Assembly (NCBI GenBank): GCA_934561515.1
Contig: CAKTGM010000023.1
Span: 1-30,524 of the forward strand
Reading direction: 5' to 3'
Source: an uncultured Oscillospiraceae bacterium
Lineage (GTDB): Bacteria; Bacillota; Clostridia; Oscillospirales; Oscillospiraceae
DNA: 30,524 bases
Shown: piece by piece, positions 14,966 through 23,209 of the stretch
Position numbering within the stretch: position 1 is the first letter of the stretch
How the letters are laid out: the number at the start of each line of letters is the position of its first letter
Made by a program: the position numbers and the translations under genes
Notes under the pieces: model-generated
What the model was told of the DNA's origin: nothing
Seen by the model: the letters and a program-made list of their open reading frames with translations, nothing else
Databases searched by the model: none

Positions 14966-15732
14966 GGCTGCCCCCCTCCTTCCGGAAGCTCGATCCTTGT
15001 CTCGATGCGCTCGCCGAAACGGTCGTAGACGAACGTCACATAGGTATCGCCCTCTTTAAGCGGCACGGTATGCTGCCCGTAGTGCACATATAAAATGCCG
15101 CTGCTGCCCCAGCAGCTGGAATACCGACCCGGATACCGTCCTGTGTCTTCATAGTCATACACCGTCTCGCCGCGCTCGCTTTGCAGCGACATCGTCTCGA
15201 TCAGGCGCTCATAGACCTTTCTGCCCGGGATGCGGTCGTAGCTGCTCACCCAGAGCACCGCCTGCCGCTCCCCCTCGCGCACGCCGTATTCGATACGGTT
15301 CAGCTGCACGATATCATCCCCTATGGGAATGCGCTCGTGCAGATTCGCCGCGCCGTCAAGTTCTTCCCAGGAAATGCGGTTCACCGTTGGCTTCACGCGT
15401 TCATGGAGACTCTTGTATACCCCGCTGAGCATCGGCAGCATGAAAAAGCTCTGCACACAGACAATGACCGTGAGGATGCGCGCGGCGCGCTGCACGATAA
15501 CGAGCCACCAGCCGCCGTACTGCGCGCGCAGCGCCTTGCCCGTCTCATCGGGGTCGCCCATCAGCATAACGGCGCGTGCGGCGGCGTCTTCCTCCGTATA
15601 GCCGTGCCCGACCAGCGCTTCGGCGTGGTCCTCGATATGACCGGCGAGCTCGCGCCTCAAATCGTCCGCCTCATTTCTCGTCAGCCGTCCGACCTGCGCG
15701 AGCACGCGGTCACAATACTCGTTTCTATCCAT
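14962..15732 (-). CDS. HAAS-domain membrane protein
   Basis: 256 residues. The first ~70 residues are the HAAS/DUF1700 helical domain (MDRNEYCDRVLAQVGRL, then ELAGHIEDHAEAL and DAAARAVMLMGDPDE). One span follows at about 75-100, and then an extracytoplasmic part of about 150 residues. HAAS domains are typically encoded beside PadR-family repressors and are thought to form a regulator/membrane-sensor module. It starts 12 bases after padR and overlaps the next gene by GTGA. The extracytoplasmic domain is not recognised. Confidence 0.75.
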   Translation of the reverse strand: MDRNEYCDRVLAQVGRLTRNEADDLRRELAGHIEDHAEALVGHGYTEEDAAARAVMLMGDPDETGKALRAQYGGWWLVIVQRAARILTVIVCVQSFFMLPMLSGVYKSLHERVKPTVNRISWEELDGAANLHERIPIGDDIVQLNRIEYGVREGERQAVLWVSSYDRIPGRKVYERLIETMSLQSERGETVYDYEDTGRYPGRYSSCWGSSGILYVHYGQHTVPLKEGDTYVTFVYDRFGERIETRIELPEGGGQP

Positions 15733-15744
15733 AGCTTCACCCTT

Positions 15745-16065
15745 TTACGCAAAGTGCAGCACGGCGTTCACCGCGCCGGAATACTCCCGCCAAGACGTTT
15801 CCTCTTCCGTGAGCGCTGCGCGCCCGGCGCGCGTGAGATGGTAGTACTTGCGCACGCGGCCGGTGGGCGCGGTCTTTTCGTAGGCCTCCACATAGCCAGC
15901 GCGCTCCATGCCGTGCAGCACGGGATAGAGCGTGCCCTCCTTCATCTCAAAGACGTTGCTCGAGCGGCGCGCCAGCTCCAGAATGATCTGGTAGCCGTAC
16001 ATATCCTCGGTTGAAAGCAGCTTGAGCAGCAGCAGCTGCGTGTGGTCAATACTCTTTTTCTTCAT
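15745..16065 (-). CDS. PadR-family transcriptional regulator
   Basis: 106 residues, the size of the short (PadR-s2) class. The winged-helix signature is clear: LLLLKLLSTEDMYGYQI, then MKEGTLYPVLHGMERAGYVEAY, then GRVRKYYHLTRAGRAAL. These proteins are dimeric repressors that often respond to drugs or envelope stress. The start at 16065 has AGGAGG 6 bases upstream; the longer frame to 16119 reads back into the promoter and dyad. First gene of a three-gene operon and probably autoregulated through the dyad at 16081-16127. Confidence 0.92.
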   Translation of the reverse strand: MKKKSIDHTQLLLLKLLSTEDMYGYQIILELARRSSNVFEMKEGTLYPVLHGMERAGYVEAYEKTAPTGRVRKYYHLTRAGRAALTEEETSWREYSGAVNAVLHFA

Positions 16066-16080
16066 GTCGCGCCTCCTTTG

Positions 16081-16132
16081 ATACCTAGAGTTTCTATGCT
16101 TACAGGATACATAGAACATCGAGGTATGTCAA
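16081..16132 (-). promoter_or_regulatory. padR promoter inside a long operator-like dyad
   Basis: On the minus strand TTGACA (16132-16127) and TATCCT (16109-16104) are 17 bases apart. The 18-base arms 16081-16098 and 16110-16127 are inverted repeats matching at 15 of 18 positions around an 11-base centre, and cover the -10, the spacer and the edge of the -35. PadR proteins bind such dyads to block RNA polymerase, so autorepression is the likely control. Confidence 0.7.
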
Positions 16133-16138
16133 GAACAT

Positions 16139-16165
16139 TGTTAAGTTTTGTTCATTTTCTTAACA
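16139..16165. promoter_or_regulatory. Inverted repeat upstream of the activase promoter
   Basis: TGTTAAG (16139-16145) and CTTAACA (16159-16165) are perfect inverted repeats with a 13-base A/T-rich spacer. They lie in the divergent intergenic region, upstream of the plus-strand promoter and just behind the padR -35. The half sites resemble Rex sites, but the spacing (13-15 rather than 6) does not fit. The binding factor is unknown. Confidence 0.4.
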
Positions 16166-16183
16166 GACCCTGAACTTTACTTA

Positions 16184-16211
16184 TTGTCCTCCCCGGCCAT
16201 ACTATTATAAT
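16184..16211 (+). promoter_or_regulatory. Promoter of the activase fusion gene
   Basis: TTGTCC (16184-16189) and a perfect TATAAT (16206-16211) are separated by 16 bases. The -10 sits in an A/T-rich patch unlike its surroundings. Transcription would start near 16218 and give a ~60-base leader. Confidence 0.65.
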
Positions 16212-16227
16212 TATTATATGATTCCAT

Positions 16228-16252
16228 CCGGGCGGGGCTCTTTGCCGTCCGG
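16228..16252 (+). other. Hairpin in the 5' leader of the activase fusion mRNA
   Basis: CCGGGCGG (16228-16235) pairs with CCGTCCGG (16245-16252) with one G-U pair and a 9-base loop. It would form about 10 bases from the predicted mRNA 5' end. There is no T tract, so it is not a terminator; a stabilising or regulatory role is possible. Confidence 0.4.
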
Positions 16253-16279
16253 GCGCAACGACATGAAAAGAGGTTTCCC

Positions 16280-19200
16280 ATGAAAACGTATCAGGCAGGC
16301 ATCGACGTCGGCTCCACCACGGTAAAGCTCGTCGTTCTCGATGAAAACGACAATATGATCTTCGGGCAGTATCAGCGCCATCTGTCCCACACGCAGCGCG
16401 CGCTGTCCGATCTGCTGCGGCAGGCGCACGAAACGCTCGGCGAATGCGCGCTCTCTCTGCGCGCCACGGGCTCGGGCGCGATCAATCTTGCCAAGGCGCT
16501 CGGCATTCCCTTCGTGCAGGAGGTCGTCGCCGTGGCGCAGGCGCTCGAGCGCGTCGCGCCTCAGGTGGACGTTGCCATCGAGCTTGGCGGCGAGGATGCC
16601 AAGATCATCTACTTCAAGGGCGGGCTGGAGGAGCGCATGAACGGCGTCTGCGCCGGCGGCACCGGCTCATTCATCGACCAGATGGCAGCCCTCTTGCAGA
16701 CCGACGCCTCGGGGCTTGACCGCGAGGCCGCGCACTACCAGCAGATCTACCCCATCGCCGCGCGCTGCGGCGTGTTCGCCAAGACGGACATCCAGCCCCT
16801 CATCAACGAGGGCGCAACGAAGGCCGACCTTGCCGCCTCGATCTTTCAGGCGGTCGTCAACCAGACGATCTCGGGCCTTGCCTGCGGCAAGCCCATCCGC
16901 GGCCACGTCGCATTCTTAGGCGGCCCGCTCCACTTCCTCCCCCAGCTCAAGGCTGCTTTCATCCGCACGCTCAAGCTGACGGACGAGACGACCATCGACC
17001 CCGATAATTCCCATCTCTTCGCCGCCATGGGCGCGGCCATCGACGAAACAAAGGCGGACGCCCAGCCGCTCAGCGCGCTCATCCGGCGGCTCCAGAGCGG
17101 CGTGCAGATGGACTTTGAATTGAAGCGCCTGCCGCCGCTCTTTGAAGACGAGGCCGACCTTGCCTCCTTCCGCGCGCGCCACCACAAGGCCGTCGTGCCG
17201 CGCGGGGACATCTCCTCCTACGAGGGCGACTGCTTCCTCGGCTTTGACGCGGGCTCAACGACGACAAAGCTTGCGCTCGTGGGCGCAAGGGGCGAGCTTC
17301 TCTGGTCGTTCTACGCGAACAATCAGGGCAATCCCATCAAGACCGCCATGCAGGCGGTACATACCCTGCGCGAGACGCTGCCCGCGGGCGCGCGCATCGC
17401 GCGCTCCTGCTCCACGGGCTACGGCGAGGCACTGCTCAAATCCGCCTTCTCGCTCGACGAGGGCGAGGTCGAGACCATCTCCCACTGCACCGCCGCCTCG
17501 TTTTTCGATCCGCAGGTCGACTGCGTGCTCGACATCGGCGGGCAGGACATGAAGTGCATCAAGCTCAAGGACGGCGCGGTGGACACGGTGCTGCTGAACG
17601 AGGCCTGCTCGTCCGGCTGCGGCTCGTTCCTTGAAAACTTTGCCAACTCCCTCGGCATGACGGCGCAGGAGTTCGCGCACGAGGCGCTCTTTGCCAAGGC
17701 CCCCGTGGACCTCGGCACGCGCTGCACGGTGTTTATGAACTCCAATGTCAAGCAGGCGCAGAAGGAGGGCGCGGGCGTGTCCGATATCTCGGCGGGCCTT
17801 GCCTACTCCGTCATCAAAAACGCGCTCTACAAGGTCATCAAGCTCTCCGACGCGAGCGAGCTCGGCTCGCACGTTGTCGTGCAGGGCGGCACGTTCTTCA
17901 ATGAGGCCGTGCTGCGCGCCTTTGAGCGCATCTCCGGCGCACAGGTCACCTGCCCCGACATTGCGGGCATCATGGGCGCTTTCGGCGCGGCGCTGCTCGC
18001 GCGCGAGCGCTATCATGGTCAGAAGAGCACGATGCTGCCGCTTGCAGACATTGAAGCGCTGACCTACAAGACCTCGACCGCGCGCTGTCAGGGCTGCCAG
18101 AACCACTGTATGCTCACCGTCAGCGTCTTTCCCGGCGGGCGGCGGCACGTGAGCGGCAACCGCTGCGAAAAGGCGCTGCGCGGCGAAAGCGGCACGAAGA
18201 GCGGCGAGAATCTCTTCGCCTACAAGCGCGAGCGCATCTTCGCCTATCCCCCGCTGGAAGCAGAAAACGCGCCGCGCGGCGAGATCGGCATTCCGCGCGT
18301 GCTGAATATGTACGAAAACTATCCCTACTGGGCGACGTTCTTCCGTGCGCTGGGCTTCCGCGTCGTGCTCTCGCCCTTCTCCACGCGCGCGCTCTATGAG
18401 CTGGGCATGGAGAGCATTCCCTCGGAGTCCGAGTGCTATCCTGCAAAGCTCGCGCACGGTCACGCCCAGTGGCTCATCGACCACGGTCTCAAGACCATTT
18501 TCCACCCCTGTGTGTTCTACGAGCATCAGGAGGTACCGGGCGCGCAGAACCACTACAACTGCCCCATCGTCGTTTCCTACCCCGAGAACATCAAGAACAA
18601 TGTCGAGGGCGTGACCGACGGCTCGGTGCGCTATCTGCGCCCCTTCCTCGCCTTCACGAGCGAGAAGATCGCGGCGGACCGCCTCGCGCAGTTCTGCCGC
18701 GAGGTCTGGAACATTCCCGAAAAGGAGACGCGCCGCGCCGCGCACCTTGCATGGGAAGAGCAGCAGCGCGCCAAGGCCGATATCCGCGCCGCGGGCGCAA
18801 AAGCGCTCGCCGAGATGGAGAAAAATGGCGGCAGCGGCATCGTCCTTGCAGGCCGCCCCTACCACGTTGACCCCGAGATCAACCACGGCATTCCCGAGCT
18901 GATCGCGGCCTACGGCCTCACGGTGCTGACCGAGGACTGCCTCCCCATCGACTTTACCCCCAAGCGCCCCGTGCGCGTGAACGACCAGTGGGTCTACCAC
19001 TCGCGGCTCTACACGGCAGCGGAATTCGTCTGCGGACGCGATGATCTTGAGCTCATCCAGCTCAACTCCTTCGGCTGCGGGCTCGATGCCGTCACGACCG
19101 ACGAGGTCTGCGAGCTTTTAGAGCAGGGCGGCAAGCTCTACACCTGCCTCAAGATCGACGAGGTGAACAACCTCGGCGCGGTGCGCATCCGCATCCGCTC

Positions 19201-20587
19201 GCTGCTCGCCGCCGTTGCCATGCGGCGCGAGCGCGGCATCCATTCGACCGCGCAGGTCACGCCCTTTGAGCGCGTCCACTACACCAAGGAGATGCAGCGC
19301 GAGCGCTACACCATCCTCGCCCCCCAGATGAGTCCCATCCACTTTGAGCTTCTGGAGCCCATCTTCCGCCACTACGGCTACAACTTCGAGGTGCTGAAAA
19401 ACGACGACCGCAACGCCATCGACGTCGGCCTCAAATACGTCAACAACGACGCCTGCTTCCCCTCGATCACGGCGGTCGGCCAGCTGATGGAGGCCGTGAC
19501 CTCCGGCCGCTACGACACCGACCATCTCGCCCTCATCATGTCGCAGACCGGCGGCTGCTGCCGCGCGAGCAACTACATCGCCTTCATCCGCCGCGCACTC
19601 AAGAAAGCGGGGCTGGAGCACATCCCCGTCATCTCGCTCAACGCCAACGGCATGGAGACGAACGAGGGCTTCCGCGTTTCGCCCGCGCTGCTGCTCACGG
19701 CGGCGCGCGGCATCGTGCTCGGCGATGTGCTGATGCGCTGTTTGTACCGTGTGCGGCCCTACGAGCTTGAAAAGGGCAGCGCGAACGCGCTGCACCGCAA
19801 GTGGCGCGATATCTGCATCGAGTCGCTCACAAGCGCGCACCCGAAGTACAGCTACGCCCAGCTCTGCCGCGGCATTGTGGAGGCGTTCGATACCTTCCCC
19901 ATCGACGAAACGCTCAGAAAGCCGCGCGTCGGCGTGGTCGGCGAGATTCTCGTCAAGTATATGCCGCTTGCGAACAACCACCTCGTTGAGCTTTTGGAGC
20001 GCGAGGGCGCGGAGGCGGTCGTGCCCGACCTTCTCGACTTCTTCGCCGCGACCATCTACGAGCAGGATTACAAGCACACGCACCTCGGCAAGAGCTGGAC
20101 GGCCTCGGCCAGCGCAAAGCTCGGCATCCCGGCGCTTCAGCGGATGCGCCGCCCGGCGATCGAGGCGCTCGCAGCCAGCAAGCGCTTTGACCCGCCCATG
20201 GCCATCAGCCATGTCGCCGAGCTTGCCAAGCCCTTCCTCTCGATCGGCAACCAGTACGGCGAGGGCTGGTTCCTCGCCGGCGAAATGGCGGAGCTCATCA
20301 CCTCCGGCACGCCGAACATCGTGTGCATCCAGCCCTTTGCGTGCCTACCCAACCATGTGGTCGGCAAGGGCGTCATCAAGGCGCTGCGCGCGGCCTACCC
20401 CGGCGCGAACATCGTCGCCGTGGACTATGACCCCGGCGCGAGCGAGGTCAACCAGCTCAACCGCATCAAGCTGATGCTCACCTCGGCGCAGCGCGCGCTG
20501 CGCGCGGAGACAGAGCCGCCCAGAAAGGTGCAAAAGCCCGCAGCCCCCACCCACAGCCTGCCGCGGCCCAAGGTCGCAATGCTCTGA
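16280..20587 (+). CDS. Tandem activase fused to a HgdB/double-cubane-type reductase
   Basis: 1435 residues. Two BadF/BadG/HgdC-type ATPase domains come first (about 4-270 and 315-585), each with a phosphate-1 motif (GIDVGSTTVK, GFDAGSTTTK) and a pair of cluster cysteines 39 residues apart (C124/C163 and C443/C482), the same spacing as in the homodimeric activase. A four-cysteine linker follows (C603, C606, C610, C629), then a DUF2229/2-hydroxyacyl-CoA dehydratase-like region to the end with SECYPAK, NDACFPS and GGCCRASN. Activases are ATP-driven electron injectors, and the partner domain holds an Fe-S cluster; relatives with double-cubane clusters reduce small molecules. The substrate here is unknown. 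AGAGG precedes the ATG. The gene is monocistronic, cytoplasmic and surely oxygen-sensitive. Confidence 0.88.
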   Translation: MKTYQAGIDVGSTTVKLVVLDENDNMIFGQYQRHLSHTQRALSDLLRQAHETLGECALSLRATGSGAINLAKALGIPFVQEVVAVAQALERVAPQVDVAIELGGEDAKIIYFKGGLEERMNGVCAGGTGSFIDQMAALLQTDASGLDREAAHYQQIYPIAARCGVFAKTDIQPLINEGATKADLAASIFQAVVNQTISGLACGKPIRGHVAFLGGPLHFLPQLKAAFIRTLKLTDETTIDPDNSHLFAAMGAAIDETKADAQPLSALIRRLQSGVQMDFELKRLPPLFEDEADLASFRARHHKAVVPRGDISSYEGDCFLGFDAGSTTTKLALVGARGELLWSFYANNQGNPIKTAMQAVHTLRETLPAGARIARSCSTGYGEALLKSAFSLDEGEVETISHCTAASFFDPQVDCVLDIGGQDMKCIKLKDGAVDTVLLNEACSSGCGSFLENFANSLGMTAQEFAHEALFAKAPVDLGTRCTVFMNSNVKQAQKEGAGVSDISAGLAYSVIKNALYKVIKLSDASELGSHVVVQGGTFFNEAVLRAFERISGAQVTCPDIAGIMGAFGAALLARERYHGQKSTMLPLADIEALTYKTSTARCQGCQNHCMLTVSVFPGGRRHVSGNRCEKALRGESGTKSGENLFAYKRERIFAYPPLEAENAPRGEIGIPRVLNMYENYPYWATFFRALGFRVVLSPFSTRALYELGMESIPSESECYPAKLAHGHAQWLIDHGLKTIFHPCVFYEHQEVPGAQNHYNCPIVVSYPENIKNNVEGVTDGSVRYLRPFLAFTSEKIAADRLAQFCREVWNIPEKETRRAAHLAWEEQQRAKADIRAAGAKALAEMEKNGGSGIVLAGRPYHVDPEINHGIPELIAAYGLTVLTEDCLPIDFTPKRPVRVNDQWVYHSRLYTAAEFVCGRDDLELIQLNSFGCGLDAVTTDEVCELLEQGGKLYTCLKIDEVNNLGAVRIRIRSLLAAVAMRRERGIHSTAQVTPFERVHYTKEMQRERYTILAPQMSPIHFELLEPIFRHYGYNFEVLKNDDRNAIDVGLKYVNNDACFPSITAVGQLMEAVTSGRYDTDHLALIMSQTGGCCRASNYIAFIRRALKKAGLEHIPVISLNANGMETNEGFRVSPALLLTAARGIVLGDVLMRCLYRVRPYELEKGSANALHRKWRDICIESLTSAHPKYSYAQLCRGIVEAFDTFPIDETLRKPRVGVVGEILVKYMPLANNHLVELLEREGAEAVVPDLLDFFAATIYEQDYKHTHLGKSWTASASAKLGIPALQRMRRPAIEALAASKRFDPPMAISHVAELAKPFLSIGNQYGEGWFLAGEMAELITSGTPNIVCIQPFACLPNHVVGKGVIKALRAAYPGANIVAVDYDPGASEVNQLNRIKLMLTSAQRALRAETEPPRKVQKPAAPTHSLPRPKVAML

Positions 20588-20619
20588 GCGGCAAGGCCGG
20601 CAGAAATTGAAAAATTCTC

Positions 20620-20648
20620 TTGCTTTTCGGCACTTTCTATGGTACTAT
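20620..20648 (+). promoter_or_regulatory. Sigma-A promoter of secG
   Basis: TTGCTT (20620-20625) and TACTAT (20643-20648) are separated by exactly 17 bases. They lie between the activase stop (20587) and the secG ribosome binding site (GGAGG). Confidence 0.65.
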
Positions 20649-20703
20649 GAGTACCTGTGAATATAGCGTGAGCGTCACGTTCAACAATTTGGAGGTTTTC
20701 AAC

Positions 20704-20931
20704 ATGACTTTATTCATCACGATTCTTCAGCTGATCTGCGGTCTGGTCGTCATCGGCATCGTCCTCTTCCAGAGCGGCAAGTCCGCCGGCCTGAGCGGTG
20801 CGATCGGCGGCGTTGCCGATTCCTTCATGGCCAAGAACAAGGCCAAGAGCACGGATGCCCGTCTTGCGCGTGCGACCAAGTGGGTCGGCGCTGCGTTCAT
20901 CATCCTGACGCTCGCGCTGAACATGCTGTAA
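20704..20931 (+). CDS. secG: Preprotein translocase subunit SecG
   Basis: 75 residues, the size expected for Gram-positive SecG. Two membrane spans (about 3-22 and 55-74) flank the conserved loop with FQSGKSAGLSGAIGG, the SecG signature. It is an accessory subunit of the SecYEG channel that assists SecA-driven export. GGAGG lies 9 bases before the ATG at 20704, which decides that start over a longer frame beginning at 20620. The gene has its own promoter and terminator and converges on the operon that carries secY. Confidence 0.95.
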   Translation: MTLFITILQLICGLVVIGIVLFQSGKSAGLSGAIGGVADSFMAKNKAKSTDARLARATKWVGAAFIILTLALNML

Positions 20932-20948
20932 GAGTTCGCTCTTCGATC

Positions 20949-20984
20949 AAAAAAGCGCCGAAGCAATGCTTCGGCGCTTTTTTT
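20949..20984. terminator. Terminator of secG
   Basis: A perfect 16-bp stem (20949-20964 with 20968-20983), a 3-base loop and a seven-T tail lie 18 bases past the secG stop. The A run on the left arm makes it usable from the other side as a backstop for the convergent ribosomal operon. Confidence 0.9.
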
Positions 20985-21052
20985 GCGCTCTGCGCGCCCG
21001 CGCGCCTTCTCCCTGCCCGCGGACAACTGCGTCCGTTTCGATTTGGGGCAGT

Positions 21053-21102
21053 AAAAAGCCCTTTTGTATGGTTTCGCGATCTACCACACAAAAGGGCTTT
21101 TT
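21053..21102 (-). terminator. Terminator of the ribosomal protein operon
   Basis: A 15-bp perfect stem (21053-21067 with 21088-21102) has a 20-base loop that is itself partly paired, and T runs on both strands. It lies 33 bases beyond the rplQ stop (21136). Confidence 0.8.
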
Positions 21103-21135
21103 ATTTGGATTCAGCTCTCGGGCCGCTGTCTTTTC

Positions 21136-21477
21136 TTAGACCAGCTCGATGATAGCAGTCTCGGCAGCGTCGCCGCGGCGGACGCCGGTGCGAACGATGC
21201 GGGTGTAACCGCCGTTGCGCTCAGCATAGCCGGGAGCGATCTCCTTGAACAGCTTCTTGCAGACGTCTTCACGGGTGATGAAGCTCATCGCCTGACGGTA
21301 AGCCGCCAGATCGCCCTTCTTGCCGAGGGTGATCATCTTCTCAGCCATGGGCTTGATTTCCTTGGCACGGGTGACCGTAGTCTCCATCTTGCCGTTATCC
21401 AGGAAATCGGTGACCTGCTGACGGAGCATCGCCATACGCTGATCGGTAGTCTTACCGAGCTTACGAGTTCCGGGCAT
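21136..21477 (-). CDS. rplQ: 50S ribosomal protein L17
   Basis: 113 residues, the short bacterial form. The start MPGTRKLGKTTDQRMAMLR and the end GDAAETAIIELV are characteristic. It binds 23S rRNA domain III near the tunnel exit. It is the last gene of the operon, 69 bases after rpoA. That gap carries a CTACGC/GCGTAG hairpin and a TCCTT-AC-AAGGA repeat overlapping its AAGGAGG site, which could tune translation. Confidence 0.97.
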   Translation of the reverse strand: MPGTRKLGKTTDQRMAMLRQQVTDFLDNGKMETTVTRAKEIKPMAEKMITLGKKGDLAAYRQAMSFITREDVCKKLFKEIAPGYAERNGGYTRIVRTGVRRGDAAETAIIELV

Positions 21478-21546
21478 ATTGGTTTTCCTCCTTGTAAGGA
21501 TAAGTTGTCGGCCGTCGTTCTACGCGTGGGCGTAGGGGTTCGGTCA

Positions 21547-22500
21547 TTAGTTGTTTTCTTCGCTGGCGAGGGACAGACCCATCATTGCCAGCTTGTTGAT
21601 GACCTCTTCGAGACTCTTGCGGCCGAGGTTTCTCACCTTCATCATATCGTCCTCGGTCTTGGAGATCAGATCCTCGACCGTGTTGATATTGGCGCGCTTG
21701 AGGCAGTTGAAGCTGCGCACGCTGAGATCGAGCTCCTCGATCGTCAGCTCGAGCACCTTGTCGCGCTGCGCCTCCGCCTTCTCGACGACGGTGGAGCGGC
21801 TGCCCATCGCATCGGAAAGGTCGGTGAAGAGGGAGAAGTGGTCGCAGAGGATCTTGGCGCCGAGGGAAACGGCATCACGCGGAGTGATGGTACCATCGGT
21901 CCAGACCTCGAGCGTCAGCTTGTCGAAGTCGGTCATGTTGCCCACGCGGGTGTTTTCCACCGTGTAGTTGACCTTGTATACGGGCGTGTAGATAGAGTCG
22001 ACGGGGATGACGCCGATGGTCGTCTGCGCGCTCTTGTTGCGGTCGGCGGAGACATAGCCGCGGCCGTGGGAGAGCGTCAGCTCCATGTTGAGCGTCGCGC
22101 CGGCGTCAAGCGTTGCGATGTGCAGATCCGGATTGAGGACCTCGACCTCGCTGTCGCACTTGATGTCGCCCGCCTTGACCTCGCAGGGGCCGACGGCTTC
22201 AATATAGACGGTCTTGATGCCGTCGGTATTGTGCAGGCGGGTGATGAGGCTCTTGACGTTGAGCACGATCTCCGTGACATCCTCCTTGACGCCGGGGATG
22301 GTGGAGAACTCATGCTGCACGCCGGCGATCTTGATAGAGGTCGCCGCGGTGCCGGGCAGGGACGAGAGCATAATGCGGCGAAGCGCATTGCCCAGCGTGA
22401 TGCCGTAGCCGCGCTCAAGAGGCTCAACCACGAACTTGCCGTAGGTGCCGTTGGCGGGATCTTCCGTACACTCGATCTTGGGCTTTTCGATTTCAATCAT
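21547..22500 (-). CDS. rpoA: RNA polymerase alpha subunit
   Basis: 317 residues, normal length. The N-terminal dimerisation domain shows VEPLERGYGITLGNALRRIMLSSLPG. The C-terminal domain (about 245-317), which binds UP elements and regulators, has the VRSFNCLKRANINTVEDLI and RNLGRKSLEEV motifs. It nucleates polymerase assembly. It sits after rpsD with an 81-base spacer and an AGGAGGG site, the standard alpha-operon position. Confidence 0.98.
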   Translation of the reverse strand: MIEIEKPKIECTEDPANGTYGKFVVEPLERGYGITLGNALRRIMLSSLPGTAATSIKIAGVQHEFSTIPGVKEDVTEIVLNVKSLITRLHNTDGIKTVYIEAVGPCEVKAGDIKCDSEVEVLNPDLHIATLDAGATLNMELTLSHGRGYVSADRNKSAQTTIGVIPVDSIYTPVYKVNYTVENTRVGNMTDFDKLTLEVWTDGTITPRDAVSLGAKILCDHFSLFTDLSDAMGSRSTVVEKAEAQRDKVLELTIEELDLSVRSFNCLKRANINTVEDLISKTEDDMMKVRNLGRKSLEEVINKLAMMGLSLASEENN

Positions 22501-22581
22501 GCAGTTACCCTCCTATTCCATTCTGTGGTCTCAAAGTCCACACCAAAATTCTGCGTGTGTCTGTTGAGGGCTCGCCGCCGA

Positions 22582-23184
22582 TTACTTGGAGTACAACTCA
22601 ACGATGAGGTGCTCCTCAACGGGAACATCAATCTCTTCGCGGGCGGGAAGACGAACCACGGTGCCCTTGAGGCTGTCCTTATCGCGCTCCATCCAGGTAG
22701 GCACCACGAACACGGGGGCATCCTGACCCATCAGGCGCTTGAAGACCTCGGTAGAGCGGCTGCTCTCCGCGACCTCGATCACATCGCCGGCCTTCACGAG
22801 GTAGGACGGAATGTTGACCTTCTTGCCGTTCACGGTGAAGTGAGCATGGCTGACGAGCTGACGGGCCTGACGGCGGGTCATCGCAAAACCCATGCGGTAA
22901 ACGACGTTATCCAGACGGCGCTCGACCGTGACGAGCAGGTTGTCACCGGTCTTGCCGGGGGCGGCAGCGGCGGCCTCGTAGTAACCGCGGAACTGCTTTT
23001 CGAGGATACCGTAGATGAACTTGACCTTCTGCTTCTCAGCGAGCTGAAGGCTGTATTCGCTCTTTTTCTTCTTCATCTGGCTGCCGGGGTTGCGATTTGT
23101 GGTCTTCTTCGCATAGCCCATAACAGCAGGAGAAATGCCCAAAGCCTTGCAGCGCTTGGCGATCGGCTGCATATTCTTTGCCAT
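22582..23184 (-). CDS. rpsD: 30S ribosomal protein S4
   Basis: 200 residues. Features are the KRCKALGISP N-terminus, the S4 RNA-binding domain (about 90-150, RRLDNVVYRMGFAMTRRQARQLVSHAHF), and the ELYSK end. It nucleates assembly of the 30S 5' domain and in many bacteria represses its own operon. The N-terminal region lacks the four-cysteine zinc site, so this is the zinc-independent form. It lies between rpsK and rpoA, as in Clostridia. Confidence 0.97.
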   Translation of the reverse strand: MAKNMQPIAKRCKALGISPAVMGYAKKTTNRNPGSQMKKKKSEYSLQLAEKQKVKFIYGILEKQFRGYYEAAAAAPGKTGDNLLVTVERRLDNVVYRMGFAMTRRQARQLVSHAHFTVNGKKVNIPSYLVKAGDVIEVAESSRSTEVFKRLMGQDAPVFVVPTWMERDKDSLKGTVVRLPAREEIDVPVEEHLIVELYSK

Positions 23185-23209
23185 ATTGCTTTTTTACCTC
23201 CTCTTTCGA

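Noticed and set aside
16138..16166. A Rex redox-sensor site, because of the TTGTTAA and TTAACAG halves
   Set aside because: Rex halves are separated by 6 bases; here the gap is about 15.
17255..19000. A 581-codon minus-strand open frame
   Set aside because: It lies antisense inside the activase fusion gene, has no ribosome binding site and no recognisable domain.
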